Source of the DNA: an uncultured Bartonella sp.
GTDB taxonomy: Bacteria; Pseudomonadota; Alphaproteobacteria; Rhizobiales; Rhizobiaceae
NCBI GenBank assembly: GCA_946478665.1
Contig: CAMLCZ010000002.1
Coordinates: 124,001 to 188,000, forward strand
Direction: 5' to 3'
DNA: 64,000 nt
In this document: positions 1 to 10,335 of the stretch, one piece after another
How the letters are laid out: each line of letters starts with the position of its first letter
How positions within the stretch are numbered: position 1 is the first letter of the stretch
Notes under the pieces: generated by a model
Seen by the model: only the letters and a program-made list of their open reading frames with translations
What the model was told of the DNA's origin: nothing
Databases searched by the model: none
Made by a program: the position numbers and the translations under genes

Positions 1-2
1 AC

Positions 3-1343
3 TCGGAAGAAGAGGCACGTGCTATTGGCGAAGAAATAGAACAAGCGCAGCGAAATGGTCATGCACTCAATGATATTGCGATATTGGTGAGAGCATCCTT
101 CCAAATGCGCGAGTTTGAAGACCGTTTTGTAACCTTAGGGCTTAACTACCGCGTTATTGGTGGTCCGCGTTTCTATGAACGGCAAGAAATTCGTGACGCA
201 TTGGCGTATTTTAGAGTTGTTGCGCAACCCGCTGATGACTTGGCTTTTGAGCGCATCGTCAATACCCCTAAACGTGGCTTGGGCGATGCGACAATCCGGC
301 AAATCCATGATGCTGCGCGACTGCAAAATATATCGATGTTTGCCGCTGCATCGGCAATGATTGAGACGGACGAATTAAAGCCGAAACCGCGCAGTGCACT
401 TCGAAAAGTTATTGAAGATTTCCGCCGCTGGCAAAATATGCTCGACAACACACCGCACACTGAGCTTGCGGAAATGATCCTTGATGATTCCGGATATACT
501 GCGATGTGGCAAAATGACCGGTCGGCAGAAGCGCCAGGTCGGTTGGAAAACTTAAAAGAACTTATTCATTCGATGGAAGATTTTGAAAGTTTAAGAAGCT
601 TTCTCGAGCACATTTCATTGGTCATGGATAGTGATAAGAATGAAGATATGGATGCTGTCAATATTATGACACTGCATTCTGCCAAGGGGTTGGAATTCAA
701 TACGGTGTTTTTACCAGGCTGGGAAGAAGGTCTTTTCCCACACCAGCGCTCACTGGATGAAGGTGGACGCGCCGGCTTGGAGGAAGAGCGGCGCTTGGCT
801 TATGTGGGTCTCACCCGAGCAAAAAAGAATCTTCATATATGGTTTGTTTCAAACCGCCGCATTCATGGGCTTTGGCAATCGACAATTCCATCACGGTTTC
901 TCGATGAACTACCCAATGAACACGTTGAAGTTGCAGAAGTTGAAACCTCATATGGTGGTTATGGTAAATCGCGTTTTGACCGGCAAGAACCTTTTCAAAA
1001 CAACTATTCGACACCAGGGTGGCAAAGAGCCAAACAAAATGCCAATGATGCGACACGTAACAATTGGGGGTCGCGTTCCGGTGCAAATGTTGAACGTATA
1101 GGTTATGGCGAGGTTGATTCTGGTTTTGGAGCGGGTCGCGTTGCCAAATCGAAAACAATTGAAGGTGAGCTTATCGCCAAATCAATCTCTGACACACCTT
1201 CCAATTTCGCCGTTGGAGACCGCGTTTTTCATATGAAATTTGGCAATGGCAATGTTGTTTCTATTGAAGGCAACAAATTGACGATAGCTTTTGATAAGGC
1301 TGGCGAAAAGCGTGTTTTGGATAGCTTTGTAAAAAAGGTTTGA
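3..1343 (+). CDS. uvrD: UvrD/PcrA-type DNA helicase, C-terminal part (5' end outside window)
   Basis: Superfamily 1A 3'-5' DNA helicase acting in nucleotide excision and mismatch repair. The reading frame is open from base 3 with no start in view, so the N-terminal ATP-binding half lies upstream of the window. The visible part has the motif IV region (GGPRFYERQEIRDALAYFR), motif V (MTLHSAKGLEF, then PGWEEGLFPH) and motif VI (EEERRLAYVGLTRAK with its arginine finger). The last 40 or so residues (GDRVFHMKFGNGNVVSIEG) form the Tudor-like tail that in PcrA/UvrD binds RNA polymerase. The first in-frame alternative start, a TTG at 84, falls inside a conserved segment and is not a real start. The family is certain; UvrD against PcrA naming is a convention. 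Confidence 0.95.
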   Translation, partial: SEEEARAIGEEIEQAQRNGHALNDIAILVRASFQMREFEDRFVTLGLNYRVIGGPRFYERQEIRDALAYFRVVAQPADDLAFERIVNTPKRGLGDATIRQIHDAARLQNISMFAAASAMIETDELKPKPRSALRKVIEDFRRWQNMLDNTPHTELAEMILDDSGYTAMWQNDRSAEAPGRLENLKELIHSMEDFESLRSFLEHISLVMDSDKNEDMDAVNIMTLHSAKGLEFNTVFLPGWEEGLFPHQRSLDEGGRAGLEEERRLAYVGLTRAKKNLHIWFVSNRRIHGLWQSTIPSRFLDELPNEHVEVAEVETSYGGYGKSRFDRQEPFQNNYSTPGWQRAKQNANDATRNNWGSRSGANVERIGYGEVDSGFGAGRVAKSKTIEGELIAKSISDTPSNFAVGDRVFHMKFGNGNVVSIEGNKLTIAFDKAGEKRVLDSFVKKV

Positions 1344-1349
1344 ATTTGT

Positions 1350-1375
1350 GGGATAGCAGCCCAAAGCTGCTATCC
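1350..1375. terminator. Hairpin between convergent uvrD and poxB
   Basis: A perfect 10-bp inverted repeat (GGGATAGCAG / CTGCTATCCC) with a 6-nt loop lies between two convergent stop codons, so it could serve both strands. Neither side has a clear T-run, so the terminator call rests on position and stem quality. Confidence 0.5.
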
Positions 1376-1397
1376 CCGATCAACAGTGATCTTTATA

Positions 1398-3113
1398 TTA
1401 TTTCAAGAAATTATGAACCAACAGGTCTTTAACGTCTTTAACGCGGCCTTGCATAATGGCCTTTGTACCATAAAGTGCCATGCCTGAAACTTCACCGGCT
1501 GTGATTTTTGGTGGCATAACAAGCTCATAACCACTTGTTTTCACATCAAGCAATGCTGCACCTTTATGATTCAGAAATTCCTGTACAGCTTTTTCCAATT
1601 GTTCAGGTTGGTCTATATGCCACCCCTTTATGCCAATAGATTCGGCAACTTGTGCAAAATCAGGATTCTGAAGATCCGTGTAATGGTCAACCAGTCCTTC
1701 AACTTTCTGTTCAAGTTCCACAAAGTTCAATGAAGAGTTGTTGAAAACAACAATCTTAACATCAAGCTTTTCTTGCACAACCGTCAACAATTCGCCCAAA
1801 AGCATGGCAAGCCCACCATCACCAGACAATGAGATAACTTGACGGTCCTCATAAGCCTTTTTCAAACCAATGGCTTGTGGTAGCGCGTTTGCCATTGTTC
1901 CATGTGTTAAACTGGCCAATGTGCGTCTTTTTCCATTTGTTTTGAAATGTCTTAGTAACCAGACCATTGGTGAACCACAGTCACCCGTAACAATGGCATC
2001 GTCGTCAGCATATTTGTTGATTAAGCCGACAAGATATTGCGGATGGATGATATCCTTCGACAAGCTTGTTTCTTTCGCTTCGGCTGCTTCTGCGTCACGT
2101 TTTAACTTCAAGCAGGAATCAAGAAATGATGTATCTGTTTTGGCATCAACATGCTCAATCAGTGCAGCAACGGTATTTTTGACATCGCCCACAACACCGA
2201 TATTGACCGGATGACGACGCCCCAAATGTGTTCCATCTTCGTCAACCTGAATGATAGTCGCTTTATTCGGATAGAATTGCGAATAGGCAAAGTCTGTACC
2301 CAATAATAGCAGCGTATCACAACGTTCTACCATTTCGAATCCTGGCTTTCCACCGAGCATTCCATTCATTCCCATATTGTAAGGATTATCATATTCGATA
2401 AAATCCTTGGCACGTGAAGCGTGACCAATGGGTGCATTCAGCTTTTTCGCCAATGATACCACTTCATCATGCGCACCTTTGACACCCGAACCAACATAAA
2501 TTGCAACTTTCGAACTGCTGTTAAGTGCTTTTGCAATGCTGGCAATATCTTCGTCTGATGGGCGTAGTACAGGTTTTGGATGATGAACCGCATATTGTGT
2601 AGGATGACTAACTGTTTGCATGGACACATCAACTGGCAGAACAATAACAGCCACCCCACGCTTGGTTAAAGCCGCCTGACATGCTTGCACGGTTATACGC
2701 TGTGCCTCTTCCGCATTGAGTATCTGTTCACAATAGACCGAGCAATGCGAATATAATGCACGAAAATCTACTTCTTGCGGCCAATCAGTACCAAGAAAAT
2801 TCGTTGCAAGTTGACTTGCAATCGCAACCACTGGTGCGCGATTTCTATTGGCTTCATAAATACCATTAATCAAATGCAGGCTGCCCGGCCCACATGAGCC
2901 AGCACAGGCTGATAAGCCACCGCTAACATAGGCTTCTGCACCTGCGGCAAATGCTGCCGCTTCTTCATGACGCGTATGCACCCACTCAATTTTTGAACGG
3001 TAAATTGCATCCGTAATATAGTTGAGCGTATCACCAACAATGCCGAAGCAATGTTTTACGCCCGCGTTTTCCAAAGTTTCAACGATAATATCGCCTACTT
3101 TTTTTGAAGACAT
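1398..3113 (-). CDS. poxB: Pyruvate dehydrogenase (quinone) / pyruvate oxidase
   Basis: ThDP- and FAD-dependent peripheral membrane enzyme that oxidises pyruvate to acetate and CO2 and passes electrons to ubiquinone. The 571-residue length matches E. coli PoxB (572). The ThDP-activating glutamate lies in RHEEAAAF (E50), the ThDP/Mg motif starts GDGG at residue 431 and continues to VVFNN, and the last 25 or so residues resemble the amphipathic membrane-binding tail of PoxB rather than acetolactate synthase. It converges on uvrD and is monocistronic; the 3114-3212 gap separates it from the next leftward gene. It implies an acetate-producing bypass of the pyruvate dehydrogenase complex. Acetolactate synthase is the main alternative, but the tail and the FNNSSLNFVELEQK segment favour PoxB. 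Confidence 0.9.
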   Translation of the reverse strand: MSSKKVGDIIVETLENAGVKHCFGIVGDTLNYITDAIYRSKIEWVHTRHEEAAAFAAGAEAYVSGGLSACAGSCGPGSLHLINGIYEANRNRAPVVAIASQLATNFLGTDWPQEVDFRALYSHCSVYCEQILNAEEAQRITVQACQAALTKRGVAVIVLPVDVSMQTVSHPTQYAVHHPKPVLRPSDEDIASIAKALNSSSKVAIYVGSGVKGAHDEVVSLAKKLNAPIGHASRAKDFIEYDNPYNMGMNGMLGGKPGFEMVERCDTLLLLGTDFAYSQFYPNKATIIQVDEDGTHLGRRHPVNIGVVGDVKNTVAALIEHVDAKTDTSFLDSCLKLKRDAEAAEAKETSLSKDIIHPQYLVGLINKYADDDAIVTGDCGSPMVWLLRHFKTNGKRRTLASLTHGTMANALPQAIGLKKAYEDRQVISLSGDGGLAMLLGELLTVVQEKLDVKIVVFNNSSLNFVELEQKVEGLVDHYTDLQNPDFAQVAESIGIKGWHIDQPEQLEKAVQEFLNHKGAALLDVKTSGYELVMPPKITAGEVSGMALYGTKAIMQGRVKDVKDLLVHNFLK

Positions 3114-3212
3114 TTCAATATCCTTTCATGGCTAAAACATAGCGGCAAAATGCCTTAATTTAAAAGAAATTGGAAATGACTTCATTGTGTATCACAGACG
3201 TTTGAAAGTATT

Positions 3213-3845
3213 TTACTTCCATTTGTCAATAAATTGTTCGACAGATAAGGTCTGCATATCTGGTAATGCTTGGTAAAGGTCGTCCAATGACCAGTTCCAC
3301 CAAGACAAATCGAGCAGCGATTGAATAATATTATCCGGAAATCTTGTTCTTATTCTTTTAGCCGGCACACCACCAACAATTTCGTAAGACATAACATCTT
3401 TGGTAACAACCGCATTGGCTCCAATAACGGCACCATGACCTATACTGATTCCGGGCATTATCACGGCACCATAACCAATCCAAACGTCATTCCCAATCGT
3501 TACCCTCTTACCCGCTCGTTTTTCACGAAAGGCACTATCCAGCGTCATAAACTTGAAATATTCGTTGGGTCGGTATGTCATTTTATGCATACTCACCCGT
3601 TCCATCGGATGTTCCAAGGCATTTAAGCGAACATTGGACGCAATGGAACAGAACTTGCCGACATCCGTATAGATAGCCTCGCTATTGCGTTCGAAATACG
3701 TAAAATCCCCAACAATCGTATCTCTTAAAATGACCCGTTCGCCAATTTCTGTAAAACGGCCAAGTTTACAGCCATTCAGTCGGGCTGTTGTGTGGATACG
3801 TGGTTCGCTATTATGAAAACGCTGGTCTATTGGAGGTGTATTCAT
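3213..3845 (-). CDS. Left-handed beta-helix acyltransferase (phosphonate-cluster/XAT type)
   Basis: A 210-residue hexapeptide-repeat transferase of the xenobiotic acyltransferase group. The N-terminus (HTTARLNGCKLGRFTEIGER) and the block VTIGNDVWIGYGAVIMPG, then VIGANAVVTKDV and IVGGVPAKRIR, are the coils of the left-handed helix. The insertion near residues 75-95 (ALEHPMERVSMHKMTYR) carries the candidate catalytic histidine. The pattern resembles the acetyltransferase found in phosphonate (phn) operons and chloramphenicol acetyltransferase CatB. No phn genes are nearby, so the substrate is unknown. It is transcribed leftward in the same direction as poxB and divergently from sco1. The family is well supported; the function is not. 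Confidence 0.75.
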   Translation of the reverse strand: MNTPPIDQRFHNSEPRIHTTARLNGCKLGRFTEIGERVILRDTIVGDFTYFERNSEAIYTDVGKFCSIASNVRLNALEHPMERVSMHKMTYRPNEYFKFMTLDSAFREKRAGKRVTIGNDVWIGYGAVIMPGISIGHGAVIGANAVVTKDVMSYEIVGGVPAKRIRTRFPDNIIQSLLDLSWWNWSLDDLYQALPDMQTLSVEQFIDKWK

Positions 3846-4071
3846 AGTATACTTTTATTCTATCAAGTCCGCTAAATTGTATTTATCATAAAGAAATAAT
3901 AGCTGTTCAACATTTTTCCCTTATAGGGAAAACATTCGACATGGTATTTTACCATTTCCTACCATTGCGCACGCCCCATGCAAACGGTATAGTTTGGGTA
4001 AATTTAGCAAACTTACTGATAATTGCTCGTAAGATCTGCTTGGTATAAGTTCCAATTCAGGGATATTTTTT

Positions 4072-4653
4072 ATGAAAAGCGTAATCCGTATCGTCATTTT
4101 GACAGTTGTTTTTATTGCAGCTGTATTTGGATATGACGCCATTATGAATCCTCCTTTAGGAGGAAATTTCAGTCTAACGGATTCAAACGGAAAAACTGTC
4201 ACACAAAACGATATTCGCGCCAAACCTGCAGCAATATTCTTTGGTTATACGCGGTGTCCCGATGTATGTCCGACAACTTTGTTAAATATGAGCAATTGGC
4301 TGAAAGAATTAGGACCCGACGCCGATAAGATAGGCGTTTGGTTTATTACAGTTGACCCTGAAAGGGATACGCCAGAAGTCTTACATGACTATTTGGCCAA
4401 TTTTACCGATAAAATCGTTGGCATAAGCGGCGATCCGGCGAAAGTCCATGCAGCCATCGACGCCTTCAATATTTTCACCAAGAAAGTTCCAGGTGAAGAT
4501 GGTGATTATACCTATGACCATACTGCAGCCGTTATTTTAATGAAAAAAGGCGGTAAATTATCGGGTGTAATCCCCTATAGTGTTGAAGAAAATGAAGATG
4601 GGTTAAACGATAAAATCGCCATCGAGCGTTTGAAAAAATTAGCAAATCAATAA
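4072..4653 (+). CDS. SCO1/SenC family copper chaperone, membrane anchored
   Basis: Thioredoxin-fold protein that delivers copper to the CuA centre of cytochrome c oxidase on the periplasmic side. Residues 5-20 are a hydrophobic N-terminal anchor. The copper/redox motif is C62-P-D-V-C66, and the third ligand is H150 in the conserved YDHTAA. The 193 residues are normal for bacterial Sco. The downstream gene prmA begins 9 bp after the stop, so the two are probably co-transcribed. An upstream AT-rich gap of 226 bp, shared with the divergent acyltransferase gene, should hold its promoter. Confidence 0.93.
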   Translation: MKSVIRIVILTVVFIAAVFGYDAIMNPPLGGNFSLTDSNGKTVTQNDIRAKPAAIFFGYTRCPDVCPTTLLNMSNWLKELGPDADKIGVWFITVDPERDTPEVLHDYLANFTDKIVGISGDPAKVHAAIDAFNIFTKKVPGEDGDYTYDHTAAVILMKKGGKLSGVIPYSVEENEDGLNDKIAIERLKKLANQ

Positions 4654-4662
4654 AATTTAAGG

Positions 4663-5538
4663 ATGTCTAAGTTGGGACAAATTCGCCTACATTACCGAAC
4701 AGCTAAGACCAAAGCTGAAGAATTATACCAGAAAATGGATGCCGCTTTTGAAGACGATGCTTATCCTTTGGCAATCACGGAAATAGATGAAGCAAAAGCC
4801 ATTTATGAAGTATCGCTCTATGTCGAAGAGGATGAAAAAGCTGTTGTTCAAACGCGATTGGCGCAAATATTGAGCGTTAATCAAGACGAAATAAAAATTG
4901 AAGTTCTACCCGATATTGACTGGGTTCAACATAGTTTGGAAGGGCTCAATCCTGTTCGCGCTGGACGCTTCTTTATTCATGGCAGCCATGACCGCGATAA
5001 GGTCATGCCAAATGATCTTGCCATTGAAATTGAAGCAGGACAAGCCTTTGGTACCGGACACCATGGCACCACAGTTGGTTGCCTTGAATTGCTTGCGGAA
5101 GTCATGGCAAATGAAAAGCCGCAAAATGCGCTTGATCTTGGCACAGGTAGCGGAATTTTGGCTATCGGTATGGCTTTGATTGCACCAATAAGAATATTGG
5201 CAACCGACATAGATCCTATTGCTATAAATGTAGCAAAAGAAAATTTCGCACTTAATGGTGTATCTGATACAATTACAGCTATCACCGCAACGGGGCTTGA
5301 CGATAATGAGATTACGTCACGCGCACCATTTGATCTTATCGTTGCCAATATATTGGCCAATCCATTGATAGAATTGGCGCCGCAAATGGTTCCTGCCAAG
5401 GCCAAGAATGGCTCGATCGTTCTCTCCGGAATTTTGGAAGAGCAACATGATCGTGTTGTAAAAGCCTATCAAGATCAAGGTGCTAAATATATAAAAACAC
5501 TCCATCATGAAGGATGGGTGGCTATCCATCTCAAATAA
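4663..5538 (+). CDS. prmA: Ribosomal protein L11 methyltransferase
   Basis: SAM-dependent enzyme that trimethylates ribosomal protein L11. The N-terminal substrate-recognition domain (about residues 1-100) is followed by the methyltransferase core, with SAM motif I DLGTGSG at 158-164, the acidic end of motif II (TDIDPIAI) and the post-I NILANPL motif. The length of 291 is typical of the family. The ATG at 4663 has its purine-rich AAGGA directly abutting it, leaving no spacing. An in-frame TTG at 4672 sits about 9 nt from the same AAGGA and may be the real start, giving 288 residues. The gene lies 9 bp after sco1 and 18 bp before pepP. Confidence 0.93.
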   Translation: MSKLGQIRLHYRTAKTKAEELYQKMDAAFEDDAYPLAITEIDEAKAIYEVSLYVEEDEKAVVQTRLAQILSVNQDEIKIEVLPDIDWVQHSLEGLNPVRAGRFFIHGSHDRDKVMPNDLAIEIEAGQAFGTGHHGTTVGCLELLAEVMANEKPQNALDLGTGSGILAIGMALIAPIRILATDIDPIAINVAKENFALNGVSDTITAITATGLDDNEITSRAPFDLIVANILANPLIELAPQMVPAKAKNGSIVLSGILEEQHDRVVKAYQDQGAKYIKTLHHEGWVAIHLK

Positions 5539-5556
5539 TAAAATGGGAAAAGCCTT

Positions 5557-7383
5557 ATGTTTCAATCGTACAATATGATGACAAATCCGGAAAATGCCAA
5601 AAATCGTATTTTGGCACTTCGTGAAGAAATGGAAGCTATCGGCGTTGATGGCTTTCTTGTCCCCCGTGCGGACGAGCACCAAGGCGAATATGTTCCCCCT
5701 CATGCGCAACGTTTGCAATGGCTCACCGGATTTACTGGCTCTGCCGGCGTTGCGCTGATATTGAAAGACAAAGCAGTCATTTTTGTCGATGGTCGTTACA
5801 CCCTGCAAGTGCGCCAACAAACCGATGGCGAGATATTTTCCTATGAAGATCTAATATCTTGCCCCCCACAACAATGGTTGGCACAAAATGCCCATGGGCT
5901 AACAATTGCCTATGACCCATGGCTCCATACAATTGCTGGCGTTAAAGCGTTACAAAACGCGGTTGAAGAAAAAGCAAAAGGACGGCTCATCGCCACTTCA
6001 ACAAATCTCGTTGATAATATTTGGCATGACCAACCAGAACCACCATTGACACGCGTTACAATCCAACCGCTGCAATATGCTGGTGTGACAACAGAACAGA
6101 AATTACACACAATTTCAGATGTCCTTCATAGTCAGAACTGTGACTATGTTATCTTGACCGATCCATCATCTATCGCATGGACGTTCAATATCCGTGGCAA
6201 AGATGTCTCCAATACGCCATTTCCGCTGTCATTTGCTTTGTTGCCGGCTCAAGGGCAACCATCATTATTTATAGATCATAGAAAATTGGGTTCGGAAGAA
6301 AAACACTATCTTGAAAACTATACTCGATTGTTCGAACCGTCCATGTTTTTGACTGAGGTAGCAGCAGCAGCCAAATCAGGAAAATGTTTTTCACTTGCCC
6401 CCAATCTTGTTGCTGAAAAAATCCGTCAGGTTGTGTTCGACAATGATGGAACAATAAAAGAGCTGGAAGATCCTGCAAGATTGCCTCGCGCCATTAAAAA
6501 CGATTCCGAGCTTGCTGGTTCGCGTCATGCGCATGCGCGTGATGGTGTAGCATTATGCCGGTTCTTTTCATGGTTAAGCCGTCAACCATCAGGCAGCGTT
6601 GATGAAATTTCAGCTTCAATGCAGTTGGAAACATTTCGTACCGAAACCGCTGTAAAAATGGGGTCGAAACTGGAAGACCTATCATTCGATACGATTTCTG
6701 GCAGTGGTCCTGACGGCGCAATTATCCATTATCGTGTAACCACCGCAACCAACAGAGCGCTTAATGATGGCGAGCTTTATCTTGTTGATTCAGGCGCACA
6801 ATACAAAGACGGCACAACAGATGTTACCCGTACCGTTGCTATCGGCGAAGTGGGAGAAGAAGAAAAACGTTGCTTTACGTTGGTCTTGAAAGGAATGATA
6901 GCCCTGTCGGTCGCCCGTTTTCCTGTAGGCACACGCGGACAAGATCTGGACGTTTTAGCCCGAATTAATTTATGGAAAGCTGGACTTGATTATGCCCATG
7001 GCACAGGGCATGGCGTTGGAGCTTATCTTGCGGTTCATGAAGGACCACAAAATATATCCAAAAGAGGTGCTCAAGAGCTAATCCCAGGCATGATTGTTTC
7101 CAATGAACCAGGATACTATCGTGAAGGTCAATTTGGCATTCGCATTGAAAACTTACTCGCCGTAATGCCCGCCACAGAAATTTCTGGCGGCGATATATCG
7201 ATGCTCAAATTTGAAACCCTGACATTCTGCCCAATTGATAGAAATCTGATATTGGTCGATATGCTGACCAATGAAGAGCGCAATTGGCTTAATAATTATC
7301 ATGCCAGTGTCTATGACCATAACGTTTCCCATCTTGATGACACTGACCGTAAATGGTTAGAGGAAGCAACAAAACCACTTTAA
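5557..7383 (+). CDS. pepP: Xaa-Pro aminopeptidase, M24B family
   Basis: Cytosolic metallopeptidase removing N-terminal residues linked to proline. The 608-residue form with two creatinase-like N-terminal domains (about 1-150 and 165-310) and a C-terminal pita-bread domain is the eukaryotic-type APP1 arrangement common in Rhizobiales. All five predicted metal ligands are present: D411 and D422 (LVDSGAQYKDGTTDVTRT), H485 (HGTGHGVG), E517 (SNEPGYY) and E531 (GIRIEN). It probably shares a transcript with sco1 and prmA. The last nine codons including TAA are repeated twice more directly downstream (see the repeat at 7357-7437), so the present C-terminus could shift by slippage without losing a stop. 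Confidence 0.92.
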   Translation: MFQSYNMMTNPENAKNRILALREEMEAIGVDGFLVPRADEHQGEYVPPHAQRLQWLTGFTGSAGVALILKDKAVIFVDGRYTLQVRQQTDGEIFSYEDLISCPPQQWLAQNAHGLTIAYDPWLHTIAGVKALQNAVEEKAKGRLIATSTNLVDNIWHDQPEPPLTRVTIQPLQYAGVTTEQKLHTISDVLHSQNCDYVILTDPSSIAWTFNIRGKDVSNTPFPLSFALLPAQGQPSLFIDHRKLGSEEKHYLENYTRLFEPSMFLTEVAAAAKSGKCFSLAPNLVAEKIRQVVFDNDGTIKELEDPARLPRAIKNDSELAGSRHAHARDGVALCRFFSWLSRQPSGSVDEISASMQLETFRTETAVKMGSKLEDLSFDTISGSGPDGAIIHYRVTTATNRALNDGELYLVDSGAQYKDGTTDVTRTVAIGEVGEEEKRCFTLVLKGMIALSVARFPVGTRGQDLDVLARINLWKAGLDYAHGTGHGVGAYLAVHEGPQNISKRGAQELIPGMIVSNEPGYYREGQFGIRIENLLAVMPATEISGGDISMLKFETLTFCPIDRNLILVDMLTNEERNWLNNYHASVYDHNVSHLDDTDRKWLEEATKPL

Positions 7384-7437
7384 TTAGAGGAAGCAACACA
7401 GCTGCTTTAATTAGAGGAAGCAGCAAAGCCACGTTAA
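7357..7437 (+). repeat. Three 27-bp tandem repeats spanning the pepP stop codon
   Basis: Units 7357-7383, 7384-7410 and 7411-7437 each begin TTAGAGGAAGCA and end in TAA. Because 27 is a multiple of three, each unit reads in the same frame: LEEATKPL-stop, LEEATQLL-stop and LEEAAKPR-stop. The first unit is the real end of pepP. The units differ at a few positions, so the array is not brand new. Confidence 0.95.
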
Positions 7438-8030
7438 TAGGTTGTTGATATTTTTGAATAGCAAGTGTTATGGCAGGTATTTATGCTTGCCATTTCATAC
7501 ACTGTGCATGAGCTCGTCGGTCAATTTGATAAAAAGACACGTTATGAAATTCATCAAAGCATTTTAGGTCAAAAAATAACGATAGAAACCCTTTTTATAG
7601 CCATTAATGTTGCTGATAGCGCTTTTGCTCATGTCCTTTTGAAGACAAAAACTTAAAAACTTTCGCCAAACGGACATCAAATAAAAACCATCAATGAATA
7701 ATTTCAGTAAATGACTTTAGTGAGCAATTTCAATGAGTGATTTTAATCGGTGATTTCGGTGAGTGATTTCAGTCGGTGATTTTTACAAATAATCACTCAG
7801 TGATTTCGGCAATCTTTATTGAACGCAACAGCCATGACTATGTCATTAGAGGCCGTCGAGAGCTTAGATAATTCCCGAATTTTCTACCAAGCATCACTTT
7901 AAACAGCTATACAGCTATTTAATGGCATTATCCGAGTGATCGAGTTGTCCGCTTACAACTTTGAGATCGAATAATCGCTTTATGAAAATCGAATAATCTT
8001 TTTATAGCTTTCGTCAGAAATCATCTGCTT
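7384..8030. other. Intergenic region between convergent pepP and ligA
   Basis: This 647-bp gap holds the extra copies of the pepP tail, a run of GTGATTT-rich repeats and an AT-rich remainder. A 63-codon frame with a GTG start at 7465 has no convincing ribosome-binding site and no recognisable family, so I do not call it a gene. No clear terminator was seen for pepP or ligA. Confidence 0.6.
7735..7786. repeat. Two 26-bp tandem repeats of GAGTGATTT type with internal 13-bp halves
   Basis: Copies at 7735-7760 and 7761-7786 share GAGTGATTT, then TCGGTGATTT. Each unit is itself two related 13-bp halves. More degenerate copies run from about 7697, and an inverted form (AATCACTCAGTGATT) follows at about 7790-7804. 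Confidence 0.8.
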
Positions 8031-10214
<2,184 letters not shown>

Positions 10215-10335
10215 TTAGATGCTTATAAAACATGTCGCTTTGTCTTAAAAAGTAAAACAGCAACAGAGCAATTAAATTGTGCAGGTCTGACAATTTTATC
10301 GACTAATAAAATTATATAATGTTAACGGGGAAAAG

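Noticed and set aside
7465-7656. 63-codon frame with GTG start between pepP and ligA
   Set aside because: There is no ribosome-binding site and no recognised family, and it lies in a decayed repeat-rich gap. It could be a remnant but cannot be supported.
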